A stretch of 64,000 nucleotides of DNA, taken from positions 1-64,000 of the forward strand of contig NW_027018152.1 in the NCBI RefSeq assembly GCF_032854445.1, read 5' to 3'. This DNA comes from Liolophura sinensis (lineage: Eukaryota; Mollusca; Polyplacophora; Chitonida; Chitonidae). The first letter of the stretch is position 1; each line of letters opens with the position of its first letter. Both the position numbers and the translations under genes were made by a program. Of the stretch, positions 1-12,039 are shown piece after piece. Below the pieces are notes generated by a model. The model did not search any database and was not told where the DNA came from. It was given only the letters and a program-made list of their open reading frames with translations.

Positions 1-3000
1 TATTCAACTTTTGACTATAAGTTATGTGCCCTTCGGTAGCACCAGAAGACCTGAAATCTTTGGGCCAAGCCCATTTAACTCACCCAGCAATTGCCTTACT
101 TCTAAGTCCAAGACAATCTCAATGTCTTTATCTACGTGTAGAAAAACCATACCATTTGTACGTGAAAAACACAAGGTACTTGATACAGTCTGCTGTATAA
201 AGTACAACTGAACACTGACCCACTTCAGTAAGGTGCCAAAAGATGTGGAATTGAGCCAGGCATCGGCAGCTGTTAAAAAATTGCCAATTTCCCTGGTTTC
301 CATGGAGTAAGAGCCGTTGCTGGGCACGTGATTATGACATAAATGATCATTCAATTGTCACTACAGCCAAAAGGATTGGTCGGAGAGCAACGCGGTTTGC
401 ACCATTCGATTTCTCGTCACAAAATACGTCGGATTAGCCCTCTTACCAGCAGCACTGGAACAGTTTTTAACACTTTTGCATTTTTGCCTGGTCCTTTTTG
501 TTAATTGAAACCGGCTACACTGTACTCTGTACAATCGCGGCTGGTCATTACTATATTCAACTTTTGACTATAAGTTATTGTGCCCTTCGGTAGCCCAGAA
601 GACCTGAAATCTTTGGGTAAGCCCATTTACTCACCCAGCAATTGCCTTACTTCTAAGTGCAAGACAATCTCAATGTCCTTTATCTACGTGTAGAAAAACC
701 ACACCATTTGTACGTGAAAAACACAAGGTACTTGATACAGTCTGCTGTAAAAAGTACAATCTGAACACTGACCCACTTCAGTAAGGTGCCAAAAGATGCG
801 GAATTGAGCCAGGCATCGGCAGCTGTTGAAAAATTGCAAATTTCCCTGGTTTCGCATGGAGTAAGAGCCGATTGCTGGGCACGTGATTATGACATAAATG
901 ATCTTTCAATTGTCACTACAGCCAAAAGTGTTGGTCGGAGAGCAACGCCGTTTGCACCATTCGATTTCTCGTCACAAAATACGTCGGATTAGTCTCTTAC
1001 CAGCAGCACTGGAAAAAGTTTTTCCACTTTTGCATTTTTACCTGGTCTTTGGTTAATTGAAATCGGCTACACTGTACTCTGTACAATCGCGACTGGTCAT
1101 TACTATATTCAACTTTTGACTAATAAGTTATGTGCCCCTTCGGTAAGCCCAGAAGACCTGAAATCTTTGGGCTCAGCCCATTTAACTCACCCAGCAATTG
1201 CCTTACTTCTAAGTGCAAGACAATCTCAATGTCTTTATCTACGTGTAAAAAACCACACCATTTGTACGTGAAAAACAAAAGGTACTTGATACAGTCTGCT
1301 GTAAAAAGTACAACTCGAACACTGACCCAACTTCAGTAAGGTGCCAAAAGATGCAGAATTGGGCCAGGCATCGGCAGCTGTTGAAAAATTGCAAATTTCC
1401 CTGGTTTCCATGGAGTAAGAGCCGTTGCTGGGCACGAGATTATGACATAAATGATCATTCAATTGTCACTACAGCCAAAAAGATGGTCGGAGAGCAACGC
1501 GGTTTGCACCATTCGATTTCTCGTCACAAAATACGTCGGATTAGCCTCTTACTACTAGCACTGGAACAGTTTTTTCCACTTTTGCATTTTTGCCTGGTCT
1601 TTTTGTTAATTGAAATCGGCCTACACTGTACTCTGTAGAATCGCGACTGGTCATTACTATATTCAACTTTTGACTATAAGTTATGTGCCCTTCGGTAGCC
1701 CAGAAGACGTCAAATCTTTGGGCTAAGCCCATTTAACTCACCCAGCAATTGTCTTACTTCTAAGTGCAAGACAATCTCAATGTCTTTATCTACGTGTAGA
1801 AAAAACCACACCATTTGTACGTGAAAAACACAAGGGCTACTTGATACAGTCTGCTGTAAAATGTACAACTGACCACAGACCCACATGAAATAAGGTGCCA
1901 AAAGATGCGGAATTGAGCCAGGCATCGGCAGCTGTTGAAAAAATTGCAAATTTCACTGGTTTCCATGGAGTAAGGGCCTTGGTGTGCACGTGATTATGAC
2001 ATAAATGATCATTCAATTGTCACTACAGGCAAAAGTATTGGTCGGAGAGCAACGCGGTTTGCACCATTCGATTTCTCGTCACAAAATACGTCGGATTAGC
2101 CTCTTACCAGCAGCACTGGAACAATTTTTCCAATTTTGCATTTTTGCCTGGTCTATGTGTTAATTGAAACCGGCTACACTGTTACTCTGTACAATCGCGA
2201 CTGGTCATTACTATATTCAACTTTTGACTATAAGTTATGTGCCCTTCGGTAGCCCAGACGACCTGAACTCTTTGGGCTAAGCCCATTTAACTCACCCAGC
2301 AATTACCTTGCTTCTAAGTGCAAGACAATCTCAATGTCTTTATCTACGTGTAGAAAAACCACACCATTTGTACGTGAAAAACACAAGGTACTTGATACAG
2401 TCTGCTGTAAAAAGTACAACTGAACACTGACCCACTTCAGTAAGGTGCCAAAAGATGCGGAATTGAGCAGGCATCGGGCAGCTGTTGAAAAATTGCAAAT
2501 TTCCCTGGTTTCCATGGAGTAAGAGCCGTTGCTGGGCACGTGATTATGACATAAATGATCATTCAATTGTCCACTACAGCCAAAAAGTATTGGTCGGAGA
2601 GCAACGCGGTTTGCACCATTCGATTTCTCGTCACAAAATACGTCGGATTAGCCTCTTACCAGCAGCACTGGAACAGTTTTTTCCACTTTTGCATTTTTAC
2701 CTGGTCTTTTGTTAATTGAAATCGGCTACACTGTACTCTGTACAATCGCGACTGGTCATTACTATATTCAACTTTTGACTATAAGTTATGTGCCCTTCGG
2801 TAGCCCAGAAGACCTGAAATCTTTGGGCCAAGTCCATTTAACTCACCCAGCAATTGTCTTACTTCTAAGTCCAAGACAATCTCAATGTCTTTATCTACGT
2901 GTAGAAAAACCACACCATTTGTACATAAAAAACACAAGGTACTTGATACAGTCTGCTGTAAAAAGTACAACTAAACACTGACCCACATTTATAAGGTGCC

Positions 3001-3774
3001 AAAAGATGCGGAATTGGGCCAGGCATCGGCAGCTGTTAAAAATTGCAAATATCTGTGGTTTTCCATGGAGTAAGAGCCGTTGCTGGGCAGATGATTATGA
3101 CATCAATGATCATTGAATTGTCGCTACAGCCAAAAGTATTGGTCGGAGAGCAACGCGGTTTGCACCATTCGATTTCTCGTCACAAAATACGTCGGATTAG
3201 CCTCTTCCCAGCCGCACTGGAACAGTTTTTCCACTTTTGCATTTTTGCCTGGTCTTTTGTTAATTGAAATCGGCTACACTGTACTCTGTACAATCGCGAC
3301 TGATCATTACTATATTCAACTTTTGACTATAAGTTATGTGCCCTTCGGTAGCCAGAGGACCTGAAATATTTGGGCTAAAGCCCATTTAACTCACCCAGCA
3401 ATTGCCTTACTTCTAAGTGCAAGACAATCTCAATGTCTTTATCTACGTGTAGAAAAACCACACCATTTGTACATGAAAAACACAAGGTACTTGATACAGT
3501 CTGCTGTAAAATGTACAACTGACCACAGACCCACATGAATAAGGGTGCCAAAAGATGCGGAATTGAGCCAGGCATCGGCAGCTGTTGAAAAATTGCAAAT
3601 TTCACTGGTTTCCATGGAGTAAGAGCCGTTGCTGTGCCACGTGATTATGACATAAATGATCATTCAATTGTCACTACAGGCAAAAGTATTGGTCGGGAGA
3701 GCAACGCGGTTTGCACCATTCGATTTCTCGTCACAAAATACGTCGGATTAGCCTCTTACCAGCAGCACTGGAAC

Positions 3775-3802
3775 AATTTTTCCAATTTAATTTTTCCAAT
3801 TT
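3775..3802. repeat. 14-bp tandem duplication inside one monomer
   Basis: The unit AATTTTTCCAATTT occurs at 3775-3788 and again directly at 3789-3802, where other monomers of this subfamily have one copy. It accounts for most of the 566-bp length of this monomer. It is seen only once in the window, so it is a private event or an assembly slip. Confidence 0.8.
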
Positions 3803-5174
3803 TGCATTTTTGCCTGGTCTTTGTGTTAATTGAAACCGGCTACACTGTACTCTGTACAATCGCGACTGGTCATTACTATATTCAACTTTTGACTATAAGT
3901 TATGTGCCCTTCGGTAGCCCAGAAGACCTGAAATCTTTGGGCTAAGCCCATTTAACTCACCCAGCAATTACCTTACTTCTAAGTGCAAGACAATCTCAAT
4001 GTCTTTATCTACGTGTAGAAAAACCACACCATTTGTACGTGAAAAACACAAGGTACTTGATACAGTCTGCTGTAAAAAGTACAAACTGAACACTGACCCA
4101 CTTCAGTAAGGTGCCAAAAGATGCGGAATTGAGCCAGGCATCGGCAGCTGTTGAAAATTGCAAATTTCCCTGGTTTCCATGGAGTAAGAGCCGTTGCTGG
4201 ACACGTGATTATGACATAAATGATCATTGAATTGTCACTACAGCCAAAAGTATTGGTCGGAGAGCAACGCGGTTTGCACCATTCGATTTCTCGTCACAAA
4301 ATACGTCGGATTAGCCTCTTACCAGCAGCACTGGAACAGTTTTTCCACTTTTGCATTTTTGCCTGGTCTTTTGTTAATTGAAATCGGCTACACTGTACTC
4401 TGTACAATCGCGACTGGTCATTACTATATTCAACTTTTGACTATAAGTTATGTGCCCTTCGGTAGCCCAGAAGACCTGAAATCTTTGGGCCAAGTCCATT
4501 TAACTCACCCAGCAATTGTCTTACTTCTAAGTCCAAGACAATCTCAATGTCTTTATCTACGTGTAGAAAAACCAGACCACTTGTACATAAAAAACACAAG
4601 GTACTTGATACAGTCTGCTGTAAAAAGTACAACTGAACACTGACCCACTTCAGTAAGGTGCCAAAAGATTCGGAATTGAGCCAGGCATCGGCAGCTGTTG
4701 AAAAATTGCAAATTTCCCTGGTTTCCATGGAGTAAGAGCCGTCGCTACGCACGTGATTATGACATAAATGATCATTCAATTGTCACTACAGCCAAAAGTA
4801 TTGGTCGGAGAGCAACGCGGTTTGCACCATTCGATTTCTCGTCACAAAATACGTCGGATTAGCCTCTTCCAGCCGCACTGGAACAGTTTTTCCACTTTTG
4901 CATTTTTGCCTGGTCTTTTTGTTAATTGAAATCGGCTACACTGTACTCTGTACAATCGCGACTGATCATTACTATATTCAACTTTTGACTATAAGTTATG
5001 TGCCCTTCGGTAGCCCAGAGGACCTGAAATATTTGGGCTAAGCCATTTAACTCACCCAGCAATTGCCTTACTTCTGAGTGCAAGACAATCTCAATGTCTT
5101 TATCTACGTGTAGAAAAACCACACCATTTGTACGTGAAAAACACAAGGTACTTGATACAGTCTGCTGTAAAAAG

Positions 5175-5413
5175 TACAACTGAACACTGACCCCCTTCAG
5201 TAAGGTGCCAAAAGATTCGGAATGAGCCAGGCATCGGCAGCTGTTGAAAAAATTGCAAATTTCCCTGGTTTCCATGGAGTAAGAGCCGTTGCTACGCACG
5301 TGATTATGACATAAATAATCATTCAATTGTCGCTACAGCCAAAAGTATTGGTCGGAGAGCAACGCGGATTGCACCATTCGATTTCTCGTCACAAATACGT
5401 CGGATTAGCCTTC
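5175..5413. repeat. Truncated monomer (about 239 bp), first copy
   Basis: Here the sequence goes from the 3' foot of the hairpin (AAAGTACAACTG at 5175) to the end of CGGATTAGCCTTC and then starts again at TACAACTGAACAC (5414), skipping about 308 bp. The junction lies in the shared triplet TAC: the upstream parent is the GCCTTCTACTAGTAGC allele seen near 8085, 10280 and 13570, and the downstream parent is AAAAAGTACAACTG. This is a deletion-type join at 3-bp microhomology within the array. The same join recurs at 7849. Confidence 0.9.
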
Positions 5414-7607
5414 TACAACTGAACACTGACAACCTTCAGTAAGGTGCCAAAAGATTCGGAAATGAGCCAGGCATCGCAGCTGTTGAAAAATTGCAAATTT
5501 CCCTGGTTTCCATGGAGTAAGAGCCGTTGCTACGCACGTGATTATGACATCAATGATCATTGAATTGTCGCTACAGCAAAAGTATTGGTCGGAGAGCAAC
5601 GCGGTTTGCACCATTCGATTTCTCGTCACAAAATACCGTCGGATTAGCCTTTTACCAGCAGCACTGGAACAATGTTTCCAATTTTGCATTTTTGCCTGGT
5701 CTTTGTGTTAATTGAAATCGGCTACACTGTACTCTGTACAATCGCGACTGGTCATTACTATATTCAACTTTTGACTATAAGTTATGTGCCCTTCGGTAGC
5801 CCAGAAGACCTGAAATCTTTGGGCTAAGCCCATTTAACTCACCCAGCAATTGCCTTATTTCTAAGTGCAAGACAATCTCAATGTCTTTATCTACGTGTAG
5901 AAAAACCATACCATTTGTACGTGAAAAACACAAGGTACTTGATACAGTCTGCTGTAAAAAGTACAACTGAACACTGACCCACTTCAGTAAGGTGCAAAAG
6001 ATGCGGAATTGAGCCAGGCATCGGCAGCTGTTGAAAAATGCAAATATCCTGGTTTCCATGGAGTAAGAGCCGTTGCTGGGCACGTGATTATGACATAAAT
6101 GATCATTCAATTGTCACTACAAGCCAAAAGTATTGGTCGGAGAGCAACGCGGTTTGCACCATTTCGATTTCTCGTCACAAAATACGTCGGATTAGCCTTT
6201 TACCAGCAGCACTGGAACAGTTTTTCCACTTTTGCATTTTTGCCTGGTCTTTTTGTTAATTGAAATCGGCTACACTGTACTCTGTACAATCGCGACTGGT
6301 CATTACTATATTCAACTTTTGACTATAAGTATGTGCCCTTCGGTAGCCCAGAAGACCTGAAATCTTTGGGCCAAGCCCATTTAACTCACCCAGCAATTGT
6401 CCTTACTTCTAAGTGCAAGACAATCTCAATGTCTTTATCTACGTGTAGAAAACCACACCATTTGTACGTGAAAAACACAAGGTACTTGATACAGTCTGCT
6501 GTAAAAAGTACAACTGAACACTGACCCACTTCAGTAAGGTGCCAAAAGATGCAGAATTGAGCCAGGCATCGGCAGTTGTTGAAAAGTTACAAATTTCCCT
6601 GGTTTCCATGGAGTAAGAGCCGTTGCTGGGCACGTGATTATGACGTAAATGCTCATTCCATTGTCACTACAGGCAAAAGTATTGGTCGGAGAGCAACGCG
6701 GTTTGCAACCATTCGATTTCTCGTCACAACATACGTCGGATTAGCCTCCTTACAGCAGCACTGGAACAGTTTTTCCACTTTTGCATTTTTGCCTGGTCTT
6801 TTTGTTAATTGAAATCGGCTACACTGTACTCTGTACAATGGCGACTGGTCATTACTATATTCAACTTTTGACTATAAGTTATGTGCCCTTCGGTAGCCCA
6901 GAAGACCTGAAATCTTTGGGCCAAGCCCATTTAACTCACCCAGCAATTGTCTTACTTCTAAGTCCAAGACAATCTCAAAGTCTTTATCTACGTGTAGAAA
7001 AACCACACCATTTGTACATAAAAAACACAAGGTACTTGATACAGTCTGCTGTAAAAAAGTACAACTAAACACTGACCCACATTTATAAGGTGCCAAAAGA
7101 TGCGGAATTGGGCCAGGCATCGGCAGCTGTTGAAAAATTGCAAATTTCCCTGGTTTCCATGGAGTAAGAGCCGTCGCTACGCACGTGATTATGACATAAA
7201 TGATCATTCAATTGTCACTACAGCCAAAAGTATTGGTCGGAGAGCAACGCGGTTTGCACCATTCGATTTCTCGTCACAAAATACGTCGGATTAGCCCTCT
7301 TCCCAGCCGCACTGGAACAGTTTTTCCACTTTTGCATTTTTGCCTGTCTTTTTGTTAATTGAAATCGCTACACTGTACTCTGTACAATCGCGACTGATCA
7401 TTACTATATTCAACTTTTGACTATAAGTTATGTGCCCTTCGGTAGCCCAGAGGACCTGAAATATTTGGGCTAAGCCCATTTAACTCACCCAGCAATTGCC
7501 TTACTTCTGAGTGCAAGACAATCTCAATGTCTTTATCTACGTGTAGAAAAACCACACCATTTGTACGTGAAAAACACAAGGTACTTGATACAGTCTGCTG
7601 TAAAAAG

Positions 7608-7848
7608 TACAACTGAACACTGACCCCCTTCAGTAAGGTGCCAAAAGATTTCGGAAATGAGCCAGGCATCGGCAGCTGTTGAAAAATTGCAAATTTCCCT
7701 GGTTTCCATGGAGTAATAGCCGTTGCTACGCACGTGATTATGACATAAATAATCATTCAATTGTCGCTACAGCCAAAAGTATTGGTCGGAGAGCAACGCG
7801 AATTGCACCATTCGATTTCTCGTCACAAAATACGTCGGATTAGCCTTC
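7608..7848. repeat. Truncated monomer (241 bp), second copy
   Basis: It has the same breakpoint as the copy at 5175-5413: GCCTTC joined to TACAACTGAACAC at 7849. The neighbouring sequence also matches (GAGGACCTGAAATATTTGG, TTCGGAAATGAGCC, AAATAATCATTCAATTGTCGC), so both copies descend from one event and were then duplicated together. Junction to junction is 2435 bp, that is four full monomers plus the truncated one. Confidence 0.9.
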
Positions 7849-8196
7849 TACAACTGAACACTGACCCCCTTCAGTAAGGTGCCAAAAGATTCGGAAATGA
7901 GCCAGGCATCGGCAGCTGTTGAAAAATTGCAAATTTCCCTGGTTTCCATGGAGTAAGAGCCGTTGCTACGCACGTGATTATGACACAAATGATCATTCAA
8001 TTGTCGCTACAGCCAAAAGTATTGGTCGGAGAGCAACGCGGTTTGCACCATTCGATTTGTCGTCACACAATACGTCGGATTAGCCTTCTACTAGTAGCAC
8101 TGGAACAGTTTTCCCTCTTTTGCATTTTTGCCTGGTCTTTTTGTTAATTGAAACCGGCTACACTGTACTCTGTACAATCGCGACTAGTCATTACTA

Positions 8197-8745
8197 TATT
8201 CAACCTTTGACTATAAGTTATGTGCCCTTCGGTGGCTCAGAAGACCTGAAATCTTTGGGCCAAGCCCATTTAACTCACCGAGCAATTGTCTTACTTCTAA
8301 GTCCAACACAATCTCAATGTCTTTATCTACGTGTAGAAAAACCAGACCATTTGTACATAAAAAACACAAGGTACTTGATACAGTCTGCTGTAAAAAGTAC
8401 AACTGAACACTGACCCACTTCAGTAAGGTGCCAAAAGATGCGGAATTGAACCAGGTATCGGCAGCTGTTGAAAAATTGCAAATTTCCTTGGTTTCCATGG
8501 AGTAAGAGCCGTTGCTGGGCACGTGATTATGACATAAATGATCATTCAATTGTCACTACAGCCAAAAGTATTGGTCGGAGAGCAACGCGGTTTCCACCAT
8601 TCGATTTCTCGTCACAAAATACATCGGATTAGCCTCTTACCAGCAGCACTGGAACAGTTTTTCCACTTTTGCATTTTAGACTGGTCTTTGTGTTAATTGA
8701 AATCGGCTACACTGTACTCTGTACAATCGCGACTGGTCATTACTA
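8197..8745. repeat. Single monomer related to those at 10393 and 13687
   Basis: It shares GGTGGCTCAGAAGACC, GAACCAGGTATCGG and the CATTTTAGACTGG end with the monomers starting at 10393 and 13687, but differs by ACCGAGC, TCCAACAC, TTTCCACC and ACATCGG. It therefore looks like a remnant of an older, partly diverged higher-order copy upstream of the 6-monomer repeat. Confidence 0.8.
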
Positions 8746-11700
8746 TATTCAACTTTTGATTATAAGTTATGTGCCCTTCGGTAGCCCAGAAGACGTCAAA
8801 TCTTTGGGCCAAGCCCATTTAACTCACCCAGCAATTGTCTTATTTCTAAGTGCAAGACAATCTCAATGTCTTTATCTACGTGTAGAAAAACCACACCATT
8901 TGTACGTGAAAAACATAAGGTACTTGATACAGTCTGCTGTAAAAAGTACAACTGAACACTGACCCACTTCAGTAAGGTGCCAAAAGATGCGGAATTGAGC
9001 CAGGCATCGGCAACTGTTGAAAAATTGCAAATATCCCTGCTTTCCATGGAGTAAGAGCCGTCGCTACGCACGTGATTATGACATAAATGATCATTCAATT
9101 GTCACTACAGGCAAAAGTATTGGCCGGAGAGCAACGCGGTTTGCACCATTCGACTTCTCGTCACAAAATACGTCGGATTAGCCTCTTACCAGCAGCACTG
9201 GAACAATTTTTCCAATTTTGCATTTTTGCCTGGTCTTTGTGTTAATTGAAACCGGCTACACTGTACTCTGTACAATCGCGACTGGTCATTACTATATTCA
9301 ACTTTTGACTATAAGTTATGTGCCCTTCGGTAGCCCAGAAGACCTGAAATCTTTGGGCTAAGCCCATTTAACTCACCCAGCAATTGCCTTACTTCTAAGT
9401 GCAAGACAATCTCAATGTCTTTATCTACGTGTAGAAAAACCATAAAATTTATACGTGAAAAACACAAGGTACTTGATACAGTCTGCTGTAAAAAGTACAA
9501 CTGAACACTGACCCACTTCAGTAAGGTGCCAAAAGATGCGGAATTGAGCCAGGCATCGGCAGCTGTTGAAAAATTGCAAATTTCCCTGGTTTCCATGGAG
9601 TAAGAGCCGTTGCTGGGCACGTGATTATGACATAAATGATCATTCAATTGTCACTACAGCCAGGAGTATTGGTCGGAGAGCAACGCGGCTTGCACCATTC
9701 GATTTCTCGTCTCAAAATACGTCGGATTAGCCTCTTACCAGCAGCACTGGAACAGTTTTTCCACTTTTGCATTTTTGCCTGGTCTTTTTGTTAATTGAAA
9801 TCGGCTATACTGTACTCTGTACAATCGCGACTGGTCATTACTATATTCAACTTTTGACTATAAGTTATGTGCCCTTCGGTAGCCCAGAAGACCTGAAATC
9901 TTTGGGCCAAGCCCATTTAACTCACCCAGCAATTGTCTTACTTCTAAGTGCAAGACAATCTCAATGTCTTTATCTACGTGTAGAAAAACCACACCATTTG
10001 TACGTGAAAAACAAAAGGTACTTGATACAGTCTGCTGTAAAAAGTACAACTGAACACTGACCCCCTTCAGTAAGGTGCCAAAAGATTCGGAATTGAGCCA
10101 GGCATCGGCAGCTGTTGAAAAATTGCAAATTTCCCTGGTTTCCATGGAGTAAGAGCCGTTGCTGGGCACGTGATTATGACACAAATGATCATTCAATTGT
10201 CGCTACAGCCAAAAGTATTGGTCGGAGAGCAACGCGGATTGCACCATTCGATTTCTCGTCACAAAATACGTCGGATTAGCCTTCTACTAGTAGCACTGGA
10301 ACAGTTTTCCCTCTTTTGCATTTTTACCTGGTCTTTTTGTTAATTGAAACCGGCTACACTGTACTCTGTACAATCGCGACTGGTCATTACTATATTCAAC
10401 TTTTGACTATAAGTTATGTGCCCTTCGGTGGCTCAGAAGACCTGAAATCTTTGGGCCAAGCCCATTTAACTCACCCAGCAATTGTCTTACTTCTAAGACC
10501 AAGACAATCTCAATGTCTTTATCTACGTGTAGAAAAACCAGACCATTTGTACATAAAAAACACAAGGTACTTGATACAGTCTGCTGTAAAAAGTACAACT
10601 GAACACTGACCCACTTCAGTAAGGTGCCAAAAGATGCGGAATTGAACCAGGTATCGGCAGTTGTTGAAAAATTGCAAATTTCCTTGGTTTCCATGGAGTA
10701 AGAGCCGTTGCTGGGCACGTGATTATGACATAAATGATCATTCAATTGTCACTACAGCCAAAAGTATTGGTCGGAGAGCAACGCGGTTTGCACCATTCGA
10801 TTTCTCGTCACAAAATACGTCGGATTTGCCTCTTACCAGCAGCACTGGAACAGTTTTTCCACTTTTGCATTTTAGACTGGTCTTTGTGTTAATTGAAATC
10901 GGCTACACTGTACTCTGTACAATCGCGACTGGTCATTACTATATTCAACTTTTAATTATAAGTTATGTGCCCTTCGGTAGCCCAGAAGACGTCAAATCTT
11001 TGGGCCAAGCCCATTTAACTCACCCAGCAATTGTCTTACTTCTAAGTGCAAGACAATCTCAATGTCTTTATCTACGTGTAGAAAAACCACACCATTTGTA
11101 CGTGAAAAACATAAGGTACTTGATACAGTCTGCTGTAAAAAGTACAACTGAACACTGACCCACTTCAGTAAGGTGCCAAAAGATGCGGAATTGAGCCAGG
11201 CATCGGCAGCTGTTGAAAAATTGCAAATTTCCCTGGTTTCCATGGAGTAAGAGCCGTCGCTACGCACGTGATTATGACATAAATGATCATTCAATTGTCA
11301 CTACAGGCAAAAGTATTGGTCGGAGAGCAACGCGGTTTGCACCATTCGATTTCTCGTCACAAAATACGTCGGATTAGCCTCTTACCAGCAGCACTGGAAC
11401 AATTTTTCCAATTTTGCATTTTTGCCTGGTCTTTGTGTTAATTAAAACCGGCTACACTGTACTCTGTACAATCGCGACTGGTCATTACTATATTCAACTT
11501 TTGACTACAAGATATGTGCCCTTCGGTAGCCCAGAAGACCTGAAATTTTTGGGCCAAGCCCATTTAACTCACCCAGCAATTGTCTTACTTCTAAGTGCAA
11601 GACAATCTCAATGTCTTTATCTACGTGTAGAAAAACCACACCATTTGTACGTGAAAAACACAAGGTACTTGATACAGTCTGCTGTAAAAAGTACAACTGA

Positions 11701-12039
11701 ACACTGACCCACTTCAGTAAGGTGCCAAAAGATGCGGAATTGAGCCAGGCATCGGCAGTTGTTGAAAAATTGCAAATTTCCCTGGTTTCCATGGAGTAAG
11801 AGCCGTTGCTGGGCACGTGATTATGACATAAATGATCATTCCATTGTCACTACAGCCAAAAGTATTGGTCGGAGAGCAACGCGGTTTGCACCATTCGATT
11901 TCTCGTCACAAAATAGATCGGATTAGCCTCTTACCAGCAGCACTGGAACAGTTTTTCCACTTTTGCATTTTAGACTGGTCTTTGTGTTAATTGAAATCGG
12001 CTACACTGTACTCTGTACAATCGCGACTGGTCATTACTA
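8746..12039. repeat. 6-monomer higher-order repeat (3294 bp), copy 1
   Basis: Monomer starts are 8746, 9295, 9844, 10393, 10942 and 11491. Each matches the monomer exactly 3294 bp downstream better than its neighbours. Shared private variants include CTTATTTCTAAG (8746 and 12040), CCAGGAGTATTGG with CGTCTCAAAATAC (9295 and 12589), AACAAAAGG (9844 and 13138), CTAAGACCAAG (10393 and 13687), CTTTTAATTATAAG with CGGATTTGCC (10942 and 14236) and GACTACAAGATATG (11491 and 14785). The loss of a TAG stop by CGGATTTGCC in the fourth monomer makes the longest open frame in the window, which is still not a credible gene. Confidence 0.92.

Larger units (their letters stand above)
1..8196. repeat. Irregular, indel-rich section of the array
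   Basis: Monomer starts are 1, 554, 1106, 1660, 2214, 2765, 3313, 3879, 4427, 4975, 5761, 6309, 6858 and 7407. Spacings are 553, 552, 554, 554, 551, 548, 566, 548, 548, 786, 548, 549, 549 and 790. Single-base insertions and deletions are scattered and mostly private to one copy (for example GTTACTCTG near 2190 and AGTATGTG near 6330). Two spacings are long because they contain an extra truncated monomer. Related pairs recur: monomers starting 2765/3313, 4427/4975 and 6858/7407 share CAGCCGCACTGG, GACTGATCATT and the GAGGACCTGAAATATTTGG variant. The indels may be true divergence near an array edge or poor consensus quality. Confidence 0.9.

Noticed and set aside
10661-11158. 165-codon plus-strand open frame, repeated at 13955-14452
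   Set aside because: It exists only because one TAG stop is changed by the CGGATTTGCC variant in this HOR monomer. It starts with TTG, ends at the stop common to all monomers, and shows no recognisable domain.
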